NCBI GenBank assembly: GCA_028687425.1
Contig: JAQUAD010000002.1
Span: forward strand, 1-64,000
Direction: 5' to 3'
Length of the DNA stretch: 64,000 nt
From: Sideroxydans sp.
Lineage (GTDB): Bacteria; Pseudomonadota; Gammaproteobacteria; Burkholderiales; Gallionellaceae
A program made the position numbers and the translations under genes. Numbering within the stretch: position 1 is the first letter of the stretch; the number at the start of each line of letters is the position of its first letter. The notes beneath the pieces are model-generated. The model had not been told where the DNA came from and searched no databases. It saw only the letters and a program-made list of their open reading frames with translations. Positions 37,947-47,016 of the stretch are shown here, in pieces.

Positions 37947-38011
37947 AGTGAAGTTGTTGTAGTTGTGTTTGGCAGCGTGTCGTATTTGATCAATAACCTG
38001 AGGAGATCATC

Positions 38012-38086
38012 ATGGGCAGTAAAGACAAGCGGAAAGAATCAAAAGGCAAACAACCGCAACCCAAACCGGCGCCGGGAGCAAAATAG
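38012..38086 (+). CDS. Possible 24-aa basic Pro/Lys-rich microprotein
   Basis: MGSKDKRKESKGKQPQPKPAPGAK after GAGGAG RBS. Confidence 0.4.
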   Translation: MGSKDKRKESKGKQPQPKPAPGAK

Positions 38087-38123
38087 GCAGAGCAGGACTG
38101 TCATCATTGCTGTGCGTTACATG

Positions 38124-38143
38124 CATCGCCCGCAAGGGCGATG
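38124..38143 (+). terminator. Dispersed GNRA-loop hairpin
   Basis: CATCGCCC-GCAA-GGGCGATG then TTCTTTT. Confidence 0.65.
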
Positions 38144-38163
38144 TTCTTTTGTAGCGATACATT

Positions 38164-38245
38164 ATGGAATTGAACAAATTGGGTCCTGATCTCCTGACGC
38201 AAGCGCAGTCAGAGGCACTGTGTGGCGCGGGTGACGGTTTGTCGG
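38164..38245 (+). pseudogene. Decayed 5' remnant of an rsgA-like gene
   Basis: MELNKLGPDLLTQAQSEALCG resembles the other RsgA N-termini; then a shifted frame reading ARVTV; leader nearly identical to that of rsgA at 40471. Confidence 0.55.
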
Positions 38246-38362
38246 TGGGTGTCATGCTGGGGTATTGCTTCAATTATTGGAGGTTTGACCTTGTGCTATT
38301 CTTCGCAAAAAAAAGTGATGTGAAAGGAGGATGGCCATTAATTTTGCATAAAGGGGCGTTCT

Positions 38363-40402
38363 GTGCGTGCAGTGCAGCTGTTGTCTGTGTTGTATCTTGT
38401 TGTGGTACTACTTGCAGGGTGTGGTGGTGGCGCCGGAACAACGGCAGCTACTGGTAATAGCACGACTAATCCGCCTCCGTCCTCTTCAACTACGACTCCC
38501 TCACCTGTCGTTACCAACCCTACATCAAATTATGTTCGCCTGATAAGCGATCCAGGCGATTACGTCGGCCAAGGCCAGACATATCTTTACACTCCAGACA
38601 TTGCCACCATAGATCTTGCAGGCTCCGGCAATCTCATTCAGATCAGTATTCACGGTGCCAAAGATTGGATAGGGACGTTCAAGGCACCAGATTCTGCAAA
38701 TAAATTTGTGGCTGGGACCACGTATTCCGCTATTCAAGGCTATCCATATCATGATCCTGCAGCTGGCGGGATGAATTGGAGCGGTGATGGGCGTGCCTGC
38801 AATATGCTGACTGCCTCGATGACGATCGACAAGATCACCTATATCAACCAGACGATTTCCGCTGTAGATATGCGCTTTGATCAGGATTGTTCAGGTATCT
38901 CTGCTGCATTGCACGGTGAGATCCACTGGGTGGGGGATCCAGCTTTATTACCTATAGGGGCGACACCTCCAGGAACGTGGGCTCCGCCAATGGGTGTCGC
39001 TCCAACCAATATGGTGAATTACGTCTATCTCGAAAGCGATATCGGCGATTTTGTTGGCGGTGGCTGGATATATGCATACACCCAGGCAGATTCGATTCTT
39101 TCTGCCACGGTATATGGATCAAAGCTCTCATTTTCAGTCACAGGGGATCAAAGCTGGAGCGGCTGGTTTCAGGAAACAGATGTAGCAGGGCAGCTGCAAA
39201 CTGGCTACGTCGGCTCTATGCAATTCGACCCGCTGACCAATTTTTCCATGTGGAGTGGTGAAGGACGTGGCTGCACGTCCTACTCGGGATGGTTCATCAT
39301 TGACAAGGCGACCTATGCAGCGGGAGCTTTGACAGAACTCGATCTCAGGTTTGAGCAATTATGTGCCGATAGTACTTACGCATTGCATGGTGCGATCCAT
39401 TGGTCGTCTGCCGATATTACAGCCCCGCCCGGGCCTGTTACGCCTCCGCCCGTAGATCTCTGGCAACCTCCTGTTGGAGTGACGCCCGCCGCGGGGAATT
39501 TCGCTTACTTTGAGAGTGACCCCGCTGATTTTGTGGGCAAAGGGAAAAGCTATCTATATACACAGGCGAATTCCAGATTCTCGGTTAGCAGTCCTGCAAA
39601 TTCCCTTAATGAACTCACTGTGAAGATTGAGGGGGATTTGCCATGGAATGGCTCGGTCATAGGCATGAACTCGATGACCCAGCTACAGCCCGGTTATTAC
39701 TCTGGGGTGCTCCGTGCTCCGTTCCATAATCCAGTGAAGGGCGGCTCAAGCTGGAGTGGGAGCACCAGAGGATGCAACCAGTCTTATGGTTGGTTCGTGA
39801 TCGATAATGTGACCTATACCGCTGGTGTGTTAACAGCGCTAGACCTTCGTTTTGAACAGCATTGTGAGGGAGCAACACCAGCTCTGCGCGGGGCAATTCA
39901 CTGGACGCCCACTGACACTACGATGCCCCCCGGTCCGGTGAGCCCTGCTCCGGCCAATCTGTGGACACCACCTGCCGGATCGGTTCCTGTGACGGGTAAC
40001 TACATCTATATGCAGAGCCAGCCAGGGAATTATGTCGGCCAGGGACTGACCTATCTCTATACACCTGCAACGGCTACGGTTACGCAGACTACTTTTGGAA
40101 ATAGGCTGAATCTCGATATCGCGGGTGCCAATCATTGGACAGGCTCACTTCAGGCGATGTACTTCTTAAGTAGTCTGGTACCGGGGTACTACGAGGTCAA
40201 TGATGCGAATTACTACAATCCGGTTAAAGGAGATATGGCTTGGGGTATGGATTCATATGGTTGCTCCAATCCAGTCGGCTGGTTCGTTGTAGATAACGTC
40301 ACCTATTTGAATGGTGCGGTTTCCTCAATCGATGCGCGCTTCATGCAGCAGTGTTACCTTGAAGTTGCTCCTTTGTACGGAGCCATCCATTGGGTATTCT
40401 GA
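38363..40402 (+). CDS. Lipoprotein with four tandem about 160-aa repeats
   Basis: GTG start, lipobox LLAGCGGG, four units starting N[YF]xYxxSxxGDFVG and ending ALHGAIHW. Confidence 0.85.
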   Translation: MRAVQLLSVLYLVVVLLAGCGGGAGTTAATGNSTTNPPPSSSTTTPSPVVTNPTSNYVRLISDPGDYVGQGQTYLYTPDIATIDLAGSGNLIQISIHGAKDWIGTFKAPDSANKFVAGTTYSAIQGYPYHDPAAGGMNWSGDGRACNMLTASMTIDKITYINQTISAVDMRFDQDCSGISAALHGEIHWVGDPALLPIGATPPGTWAPPMGVAPTNMVNYVYLESDIGDFVGGGWIYAYTQADSILSATVYGSKLSFSVTGDQSWSGWFQETDVAGQLQTGYVGSMQFDPLTNFSMWSGEGRGCTSYSGWFIIDKATYAAGALTELDLRFEQLCADSTYALHGAIHWSSADITAPPGPVTPPPVDLWQPPVGVTPAAGNFAYFESDPADFVGKGKSYLYTQANSRFSVSSPANSLNELTVKIEGDLPWNGSVIGMNSMTQLQPGYYSGVLRAPFHNPVKGGSSWSGSTRGCNQSYGWFVIDNVTYTAGVLTALDLRFEQHCEGATPALRGAIHWTPTDTTMPPGPVSPAPANLWTPPAGSVPVTGNYIYMQSQPGNYVGQGLTYLYTPATATVTQTTFGNRLNLDIAGANHWTGSLQAMYFLSSLVPGYYEVNDANYYNPVKGDMAWGMDSYGCSNPVGWFVVDNVTYLNGAVSSIDARFMQQCYLEVAPLYGAIHWVF

Positions 40403-40430
40403 AGTGGAAGGCAGATATTGGATTGCCGAA

Positions 40431-40450
40431 CGTCGCCCGCAAGGGCGATG
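40431..40450 (+). terminator. Dispersed GNRA-loop hairpin upstream of rsgA
   Basis: CGTCGCCC-GCAA-GGGCGATG then TTCTTTT, 29 nt after the upstream stop. Confidence 0.65.
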
Positions 40451-40470
40451 TTCTTTTGTAGAGACAAATC

Positions 40471-41529
40471 ATGAAATCAGGAAAACCCGGTTGGGACGAA
40501 CAATTTGGAATACAGGCGGCTGCGCTGTGCGGAAGCGATCTGCACCCGGCGCGGGTAACTGCGGTAGATCGCGGGCGTTATGTCATTCGCAATGCACAGG
40601 ACGAGCTGCCGGCCGAGCTGACGGGCAAGTTCCTGCATGAGGCCACGTCATCGGTGGATATGCCGTGCGTGGGGGACTGGGTGTGTGTGCAGTATCACGA
40701 TGCGGGCGCGTCGGCGAGCATCCATGATGTGCTGCCACGGCGCTCTTTCCTTCGGCGCAAGGCGCCCGGCAAGCACATCGATTTCCAGATGATCGCGGCC
40801 AACATCGATGTGGCGTTCATCGTGCAGTCGTGTCATTTCGATTTCAATGTGCGCAGGCTGGAGCGCTATCTGGTGATGGTGAACGAGGGGCAGATCGAGC
40901 CTGTGCTGCTGCTGACCAAGACCGATCTGGTGAGCACGGCGGAGCTGGAACGCATGATGGGCAGCATCCGCGCGGCGGGCATCACGGCGCTCATCATCGC
41001 GTTGAGCAACCTGACGGGCGAGGGCGTGGCGCAGGTGCGTGAGGCGATGGAAGCGGGCAAGACTTATTGTCTGCTCGGTTCTTCCGGTGTGGGCAAGACC
41101 ACGCTGATCAACCAGTTGCTCGGTCAGGATGCGCTGCAAACGGGCGCGGTGAGCGGCACGGGCGAAGGGCGACACACCACCACACGTCGCCATCTGATCA
41201 CGCTGGATAACGGCGCATTGCTGATCGACATGCCGGGCATGCGCGAGCTGGGCATCATGAGTGCAGGCGAGGGCGTGGCGGACAGCTTTGCCGACATCAA
41301 GGTGCTCAGCGGCCAGTGCCGTTTCTCCGACTGCAGTCACGAACGTGAGCCGGGCTGTGCGATCCGCAAGGCGATCGAAAATGGCGAGCTGGATGCGGCG
41401 CATTACCAGAGCTATCTGAAGCTGCAGGCCGAGTCGGATTTCAATGAGATGTCGTACCTGGACAAGCGCAAGAAGGACAAGGCGTTCGGCAAGATGGTTC
41501 GTACGGTGCTGAAAGCGCGGAGGAAGTGA
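40471..41529 (+). CDS. rsgA: Ribosome small subunit-dependent GTPase A
   Basis: Circularly permuted GTPase: LLTKTDLV, LLGSSGVGKTTLINQLLG, LIDMPGMRELG, C-terminal Zn motif CRFSDCSHEREPGC. Confidence 0.96.
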   Translation: MKSGKPGWDEQFGIQAAALCGSDLHPARVTAVDRGRYVIRNAQDELPAELTGKFLHEATSSVDMPCVGDWVCVQYHDAGASASIHDVLPRRSFLRRKAPGKHIDFQMIAANIDVAFIVQSCHFDFNVRRLERYLVMVNEGQIEPVLLLTKTDLVSTAELERMMGSIRAAGITALIIALSNLTGEGVAQVREAMEAGKTYCLLGSSGVGKTTLINQLLGQDALQTGAVSGTGEGRHTTTRRHLITLDNGALLIDMPGMRELGIMSAGEGVADSFADIKVLSGQCRFSDCSHEREPGCAIRKAIENGELDAAHYQSYLKLQAESDFNEMSYLDKRKKDKAFGKMVRTVLKARRK

Positions 41530-41582
41530 GATAATCCGGGGCGACATCATCGCGTAACGATTTCATCAGGGAGTGATTCAGG

Positions 41583-42062
41583 ATGACGGGCATGAAAAGA
41601 TACATCGTCGCACTGGCTGCATTGGTCTTGATCGGATGCGGCCCCAAGGAAGATCAGTTCGTGGATGCCAAGGCGGCTGCCGAATTGCAGGCCAGAGGCG
41701 AGCTGGTGCTGGACGTTCGCGAGGCGGACGATTACAAACAGTTCCATATCCCGGACAGCACGAACATTCCATACGGTCGCTTGCAACCGCGCCTGTCCGA
41801 ACTGGATGCATACAAGGGCAAGCCCATCGTGGTGATCGACCATTCCGGATTGCGTGCACCCCGCGCATGGGAGGAGCTGCAAAAGTCCGGATTCACTCAG
41901 GTGACCATCGTGAAAGGCGGTATCGCCGAGTGGAAGAAGGCGGGATTGCCTCTCGATACGATGGAACAGCAGATGGAGATCGAGCGGGTGGAACAAGAGA
42001 AGCAGCAGCGGGAGATCGATCAGCTGGAATGGGAGCTGGAGCAGCTGAAAAAAGGAAGCTGA
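41583..42062 (+). CDS. Rhodanese-like domain lipoprotein with C-terminal coiled coil
   Basis: Lipobox ALVLIGCGPK; LVLDVREADDYKQFHIPDSTNIPY; usual active-site Cys loop reads DHSGLRA. Confidence 0.85.
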   Translation: MTGMKRYIVALAALVLIGCGPKEDQFVDAKAAAELQARGELVLDVREADDYKQFHIPDSTNIPYGRLQPRLSELDAYKGKPIVVIDHSGLRAPRAWEELQKSGFTQVTIVKGGIAEWKKAGLPLDTMEQQMEIERVEQEKQQREIDQLEWELEQLKKGS

Positions 42063-42091
42063 CCGCTTTGACATGCCAGGGGGATGACACG

Positions 42092-43258
42092 ATGCAAACC
42101 GGACCGCGCGAGATCGTCACGCCATTCAGAAACATCCCGCTGGAGGTGCCGGAGGGGATGAAGCACAACGAGTTCTTCAACAGCACGGAGAACCTGAACG
42201 ATCTGGTGAACAACAACGGCCTGCTGATGAATGCGGAGAACCTGTTGTTGTACCGCAAGGCGCTGGGGCACAGCACCGAGTTCGACTGTTCGATCATCTA
42301 CAACACTTCCAAGACCATCCTCAATCCGCTGGGGCGACCAGTGCGGCGCACGCAGGTGGCGGACAATGTGAAGCATGTGTGGAATCGGATGAACCAGATC
42401 ATCATCGATTACATGCTGGAGCAGTATCCCGACCCGGCCGAGGCGCTGATCCTGGCGGGCGAGGCGAGTTTGGATGCAACCTGGCCGCTGACCTCGCCTG
42501 GCGTACCCAGCATCCGCATGTTGCACAACCACTTCATCGTCTTTCCCACGCAGACTTTGCGCGAGGCCAGACTGGCCGATCCCGGCAATCCCAATCTGAC
42601 CGATGGCGGTCAGCACAGTCTGTTCCAGGCTTATATGCGCGATGTGTATCGCGATTTCTTCGACCAGGCGCTGAGCCTGAAGATACTCAAGCCGGCAAGC
42701 GAGGAGGATGCGCGTATCCATCTGACCGGCTATCCGCAGGGGCTGCCCAGCTGGGAGATACAGGGCGGGGCGAGCGCGCTGAAGGATGTGCATTTCTGGA
42801 AAGAGTACGACGAGGTGCTGAAGGGCTTCCTGGATTTCTACCGCACCTTCTTCTCGCAGGTCTCCACGCACAATGCGACTATGCTGACGGATGTGCATTT
42901 CCCCGAGCAGGTGGAGAACGTGCTGCTGTTCAACAACGATTTCATGAAGACGGCGAAGAAGGTGCGCGACCACTGCATCGTGGATGCGAAGTATGCCAAT
43001 GCGATCCGCTGGCAACCGGCGTTCAAGCAGATCATCTACCGCAACGATGCGGGCAAGCTGATCGTGACCATCAGCCAGAACTCCATCGGCAACGCGATCA
43101 CCGAATTGTTAGGCGTGGTGGTGAACCGCATCCCCGATGCGGAGGCTTATGCGCGGCATGAGCCTGCGCTGGTCGCGCGCCTGCTGGAGGTGCGCCGCCG
43201 TCTGGTGGAAGCCGATCTGGGCGAGGGCATCGCCACGGCTTGGTGGCCGAAGGAATAA
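42092..43258 (+). CDS. Conserved hypothetical protein (388 aa)
   Basis: Start at 42092 follows rhodanese gene; MLHNHFIVFPTQTLREARLADPGNP; family not recognised. Confidence 0.7.
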   Translation: MQTGPREIVTPFRNIPLEVPEGMKHNEFFNSTENLNDLVNNNGLLMNAENLLLYRKALGHSTEFDCSIIYNTSKTILNPLGRPVRRTQVADNVKHVWNRMNQIIIDYMLEQYPDPAEALILAGEASLDATWPLTSPGVPSIRMLHNHFIVFPTQTLREARLADPGNPNLTDGGQHSLFQAYMRDVYRDFFDQALSLKILKPASEEDARIHLTGYPQGLPSWEIQGGASALKDVHFWKEYDEVLKGFLDFYRTFFSQVSTHNATMLTDVHFPEQVENVLLFNNDFMKTAKKVRDHCIVDAKYANAIRWQPAFKQIIYRNDAGKLIVTISQNSIGNAITELLGVVVNRIPDAEAYARHEPALVARLLEVRRRLVEADLGEGIATAWWPKE

Positions 43259-43352
43259 GCGATGCAGGCTGCAGGCGAACTTTGAACGATAATGGGGCCT
43301 GATTTTCTGGCTATTCATGCATGTCATGCATGACGCAATGATTGAAACGAAT

Positions 43353-44351
43353 ATGAAAGACACGATGGGTACATTGCTGAGGGCCGCTTTGCTGGCCGTT
43401 TTGTTTTTGGGGATGGGCGGGTGCAGTTCCGTGGTGAAGCTGAACGTGAAGCATGCGCCGGAGATGGATCTGGGGGCAGTGCGCACGCTGAATGTGGCGC
43501 GTTTTACCGTGTCCGGACAGGTGAATCCGGATGCTGCCAATGGTCGAGATGCCTGGCGCAACATGTTGAAGAATGCAGTGGCCGGCAGCTTTGCAGCGCC
43601 ATCCGATGTGAGCGTGCAGGAGAACCAGTATTCAGGATTGGTGGATGCGCTGATGCGCAACGGCTACTACCAGGTCAGCACGGGTGTCGCGGATGCGAAT
43701 GTGACCGGGCATGTGGATTATCGGGTGAATGACAGATTGTCCGAGCAGGAGAACAAGAAGGCGGAAGAGGGCAAGCGGAAGACGTACACCCTGACGCGGA
43801 CCGTGGAGGCGACGCTGCACTTCATGGTGACTGACCGGCACGGCATGGTGCTGGGCAGCTCGCAGGTGCAGCATGCTGCCGAGAAGAAATGGACCGACGA
43901 AAGCGAAAAGGAGGTGCGTGAGCATGCGCAGCAGCAGAGCGTGGCCTCCTATGTGCTGGATGAGGTCGCCGCCGCGAATGCCTTACTGGTGAAGAAGATC
44001 GCCCCGCACTATGAGCAGGAAAGCCGGGTGCTGGAAGAGTGCGATGGCGAGCCGAGCAAGCAGGGCAACAAGGCAGCCGAGGCTGGCGATTGGCTGGCGG
44101 CGGCCAGTCACTGGCAGGCGATGAGCCGCAGCGGCGATGCGGCATGCCGCCATGCGGCGGAATACAATCTGGGTGTGTTCGACGAGAGCGAAGGCCGACT
44201 GGGCGAGGCGCTGATGCGCTTCGAGAATGCCTATGCCTTCACGCACAACGCCAAATTCTCCGCCGACGCCGAGCGCATCCGCCAGCGCATGCGCGAAGAA
44301 GAGAGGATGAGACAGAACGAAGCGAAGCGGCAGCAGGCTGAGCCGCTTTGA
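43353..44351 (+). CDS. Putative lipoprotein with C-terminal TPR-like region
   Basis: Lipobox LGMGGCSS; AAEYNLGVFDESEGRLGEALMRFENAYA. Confidence 0.7.
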   Translation: MKDTMGTLLRAALLAVLFLGMGGCSSVVKLNVKHAPEMDLGAVRTLNVARFTVSGQVNPDAANGRDAWRNMLKNAVAGSFAAPSDVSVQENQYSGLVDALMRNGYYQVSTGVADANVTGHVDYRVNDRLSEQENKKAEEGKRKTYTLTRTVEATLHFMVTDRHGMVLGSSQVQHAAEKKWTDESEKEVREHAQQQSVASYVLDEVAAANALLVKKIAPHYEQESRVLEECDGEPSKQGNKAAEAGDWLAAASHWQAMSRSGDAACRHAAEYNLGVFDESEGRLGEALMRFENAYAFTHNAKFSADAERIRQRMREEERMRQNEAKRQQAEPL

Positions 44352-44437
44352 ACTGGAAGCTGTAATCTCCGGCCTGTAATATCCGGAGCGTAGCACCTCA
44401 GTTGTCACTGAAAACCATCATCAGGAGGAGTCGAGTC

Positions 44438-44923
44438 ATGAGTGCAGTCGCAGATTTCAAGATCGTTCGTAATTCCACAGTGGGCACTGAACTGACCGAA
44501 GACAAGGCCAAGTCGTTGTCCGGGATACTGGGGGTGCGCCATTTGAAAGATGGCGAGCTGCTGGTGCGGGAGGGCGAGGCAGACCAGACCCTGTTCATTC
44601 TGGCGAGCGGCAGACTGGCGGTGACCAGCAAGGATGCAAATGGTGTGGAGCAGGCCGTTTACACGATGAAAGAGGGCGAGTGCGCCGGCACCCGTGCATT
44701 CGTTGAACAGTCGCCGCGCAAGGCGACGCTGCGTTCGGTAGGCGATGCGGTCGTATATACGCTGACGCCGGCTGATTTTGAAACACTGCTCGAAACACAA
44801 CCGCGTCTTGCCTTCAAGGTGATGCGCGCCCTGTTCCGCGTGACCCATGCCAACCTGTCGCGGATGAATCAGGAGAGCAAGGAGTTGGCGAATTACATCT
44901 CCAAGACGCAAGGGCGCTACTGA
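44438..44923 (+). CDS. Cyclic nucleotide-binding domain protein
   Basis: LKDGELLVREGEADQTLFILASGRLAVTSKDANG. Confidence 0.87.
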   Translation: MSAVADFKIVRNSTVGTELTEDKAKSLSGILGVRHLKDGELLVREGEADQTLFILASGRLAVTSKDANGVEQAVYTMKEGECAGTRAFVEQSPRKATLRSVGDAVVYTLTPADFETLLETQPRLAFKVMRALFRVTHANLSRMNQESKELANYISKTQGRY

Positions 44924-44933
44924 GGCCGGTCCG

Positions 44934-45485
44934 ATGTCGCTGTTAATGAAGCCGATGTCTGATGCTTGGGCGATGCGCCGTGCCGAGGCTGCCGATGTCG
45001 ATGCCATCGTGGTGCTGGTCAATTCGGCCTACCGTGGCGATTCCAGTCGCGCGGGCTGGACGACCGAGGCGGACATCCTGGGCGGGCAGCGCACGGACAC
45101 CGAAGAGATCGCGCGCCTGATCGCAGAAGCGGGTTCGGAGTTCATGCTTTGTGTGCGCGACGGCGAGATCGTCGGCTCGGTGCATCTGCTGCGGCAGGAT
45201 GCGGACACCGCATACCTGGGGATGTTGGTCACCAGGCCTGGCTTGCAGGGACAGGGGCTGGGCAGTCGTTTGATGGACGAGGCGGAACGCTTCCTGAAGA
45301 ACAAGTGGGGCATCACGCGCTTGCAGATGCAGGTGATCACCCTGCGCGAAGAGTTGATCGCATTCTATGAACGTCGCGGTTTCAAGCGTGCCGGCATATT
45401 CAAGCCGTTCCCGGCCGATGAGCCCCGTTTCGGTCTGCCCAAGGTGGCAGGCCTGCAGTTCGAGGTGCTGGAAAAGGCGCTCTGA
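44934..45485 (+). CDS. GNAT family N-acetyltransferase
   Basis: AYLGMLVTRPGLQGQGLGSRLMDEAE; LIAFYERRGFKRAG. Confidence 0.92.
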   Translation: MSLLMKPMSDAWAMRRAEAADVDAIVVLVNSAYRGDSSRAGWTTEADILGGQRTDTEEIARLIAEAGSEFMLCVRDGEIVGSVHLLRQDADTAYLGMLVTRPGLQGQGLGSRLMDEAERFLKNKWGITRLQMQVITLREELIAFYERRGFKRAGIFKPFPADEPRFGLPKVAGLQFEVLEKAL

Positions 45486-45530
45486 AACGAGCTGCACAGA
45501 TCACAGACAGATACACAAGGGGGCGATCCG

Positions 45531-45974
45531 ATGAAACAGTTCAAACTCGATTCGAGTGCGGTGGTGTATATCTCGGCGCTGATGCTGGCGCTGGGAGCGT
45601 TCCTGCCGCTGACCAACATTCCTGTCTACGGCGATGTCAGCTATCACCGCATCGCGAAGATTGAGGCGTATCTGGTGGTGGTGTTCGCAGTTGCCGGACC
45701 GGTGATGCTGTTTCTGAAACAAACCAGGCGGCTGTTCTTCGCGCCGCTGGGCGTCTGGGTCGTGCTGCTGTTTCCGGCGATCAAAAGTGCGCTGACCCCG
45801 AAGGGCAGCAAAGGCATGCTGAGTGGCATCGCGGATAGTGCCTCCGGCGTGATGGGCGAATTCGCCGGCAGGCTGTTCCTCAACATCGCCAACTTCAAGT
45901 GGGGCGGTTTGATCTTCATCTCGGGCTTGCTGATTTTTACGCTGGCTTGCGTGTTCAAGTCGTTGAGAAAATGA
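45531..45974 (+). CDS. Four-TM hypothetical membrane protein
   Basis: Hydrophobic segments; RBS-like GGGGG upstream. Confidence 0.65.
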   Translation: MKQFKLDSSAVVYISALMLALGAFLPLTNIPVYGDVSYHRIAKIEAYLVVVFAVAGPVMLFLKQTRRLFFAPLGVWVVLLFPAIKSALTPKGSKGMLSGIADSASGVMGEFAGRLFLNIANFKWGGLIFISGLLIFTLACVFKSLRK

Positions 45975-46007
45975 TTTCCCGCTTGGCGTGGCGGGAGGGA
46001 GTGCATA

Positions 46008-46745
46008 TTGCATAGCGTGATCACGGCGCTGCTTGCCGCGCTGAAGACATTTTTCCATCCCAGGATGCTGGCATTGGTGCTGTGGCCGATGCTGCTGGCG
46101 ATGGCATTGTGGGTGGGAGCGGCATTCATCTTCTGGGGCAGCTGGATGGACGGGCTGACCGGACTCGTGCAGCAGACCGGTCTGGAGCAATGGCTCGCCC
46201 AGGGCTTCCTGGCTGTTGCGACACACTATCTGATTGCCACCGTGCTGGTGTTGCTGTTGTTGCCCGCGATCTATGTGACGGCACTGATGATCACGGCGAT
46301 CTTTTCGATGCCGGCCATGGTCGGGCATGTGGCGGGGAAATGCTATCCAGAATTGGTGCGCAAGCAGGGCGGCACCGTGGCGGGGAGCGTCTTGAACGCG
46401 CTGCTGGCCGTGGCGGTGTATTGCCTGGGCTGGATCGTCACCCTGCCGTTGTGGTTGTTCTCACCCTTTGCGCTGGTCTTGCCCATCGTGCTGATGGCTT
46501 ACCTGAACCAGCGCCTGTTCCGTTACGACGCATTGGCCGAACATGCCAGCCGCGAAGAGATCGATCAGGTCGTGGAGCGTGCTTCCGTAAAGTTGTATCT
46601 GTTGGGGGCTGCGGCGGGCCTGTTGCAGTTCGTGCCGCTGCTGAATTTCATTGCGCCGGTGTATGTGGCACTGGCATTCATCCATCTGTGCCTTGATGAG
46701 CTGCAGCAGCTGCGTTCGCAGCCTGCCGGAAGTGTCGGCAGTTGA
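46008..46745 (+). CDS. EI24/CysZ-like membrane protein
   Basis: Multi-TM with YLNQRLFRYDALAEHASREEI and FVPLLNFIAPVYVALAFIHLCL. Confidence 0.8.
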   Translation: MHSVITALLAALKTFFHPRMLALVLWPMLLAMALWVGAAFIFWGSWMDGLTGLVQQTGLEQWLAQGFLAVATHYLIATVLVLLLLPAIYVTALMITAIFSMPAMVGHVAGKCYPELVRKQGGTVAGSVLNALLAVAVYCLGWIVTLPLWLFSPFALVLPIVLMAYLNQRLFRYDALAEHASREEIDQVVERASVKLYLLGAAAGLLQFVPLLNFIAPVYVALAFIHLCLDELQQLRSQPAGSVGS

Positions 46746-46773
46746 GCAGCGCCGTGTCCGGCATGGGCAAACT

Positions 46774-46926
46774 TTAGCCGGCTGAGCGGATGGTGCAGTA
46801 GTTGAGCAGGTCGCCCAGCGCTTCATAAGCAGCGCGCATCGACTGGAACAGTCCGAGGAATCGGGATTCGCTGTCGTAGAGCGCGCGCTGTGTCTGCGGA
46901 TCGGTGGTGAGGTAGATCTTGACCAT
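46774..46926 (-). CDS. Small 50-aa hypothetical protein
   Basis: MVKIYLTTDPQTQRALYDSESRFLGLFQSMRAAYEALGDLLNYCTIRSAG; GGAGGG RBS; absent from ORF track. Confidence 0.65.
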   Translation of the reverse strand: MVKIYLTTDPQTQRALYDSESRFLGLFQSMRAAYEALGDLLNYCTIRSAG

Positions 46927-46946
46927 GATGCCCTCCGTTTAGACTT

Positions 46947-46959
46947 TATATCGGATATA
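46947..46959. repeat. Short AT palindrome in divergent promoter
   Basis: TATAT-CGG-ATATA between minus gene 46926 and plus gene 47017. Confidence 0.4.
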
Positions 46960-47016
46960 TTCCCCGCTACTTTAGGGAACGATCCTGTAACCGGCTGAGA
47001 CTATCGGGTGAATACG

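Noticed and set aside
27638-40450. CRISPR interpretation of the repeated CATCGCCCGCAAGGGCGATG
   Set aside because: Copies are separated by hundreds to thousands of nt with genes between, and no cas genes are present.
41573-42091. N-terminal 173 residues of the 561-aa plus ORF
   Set aside because: Overlaps the rhodanese lipoprotein out of frame; the ATG at 42092 fits better.
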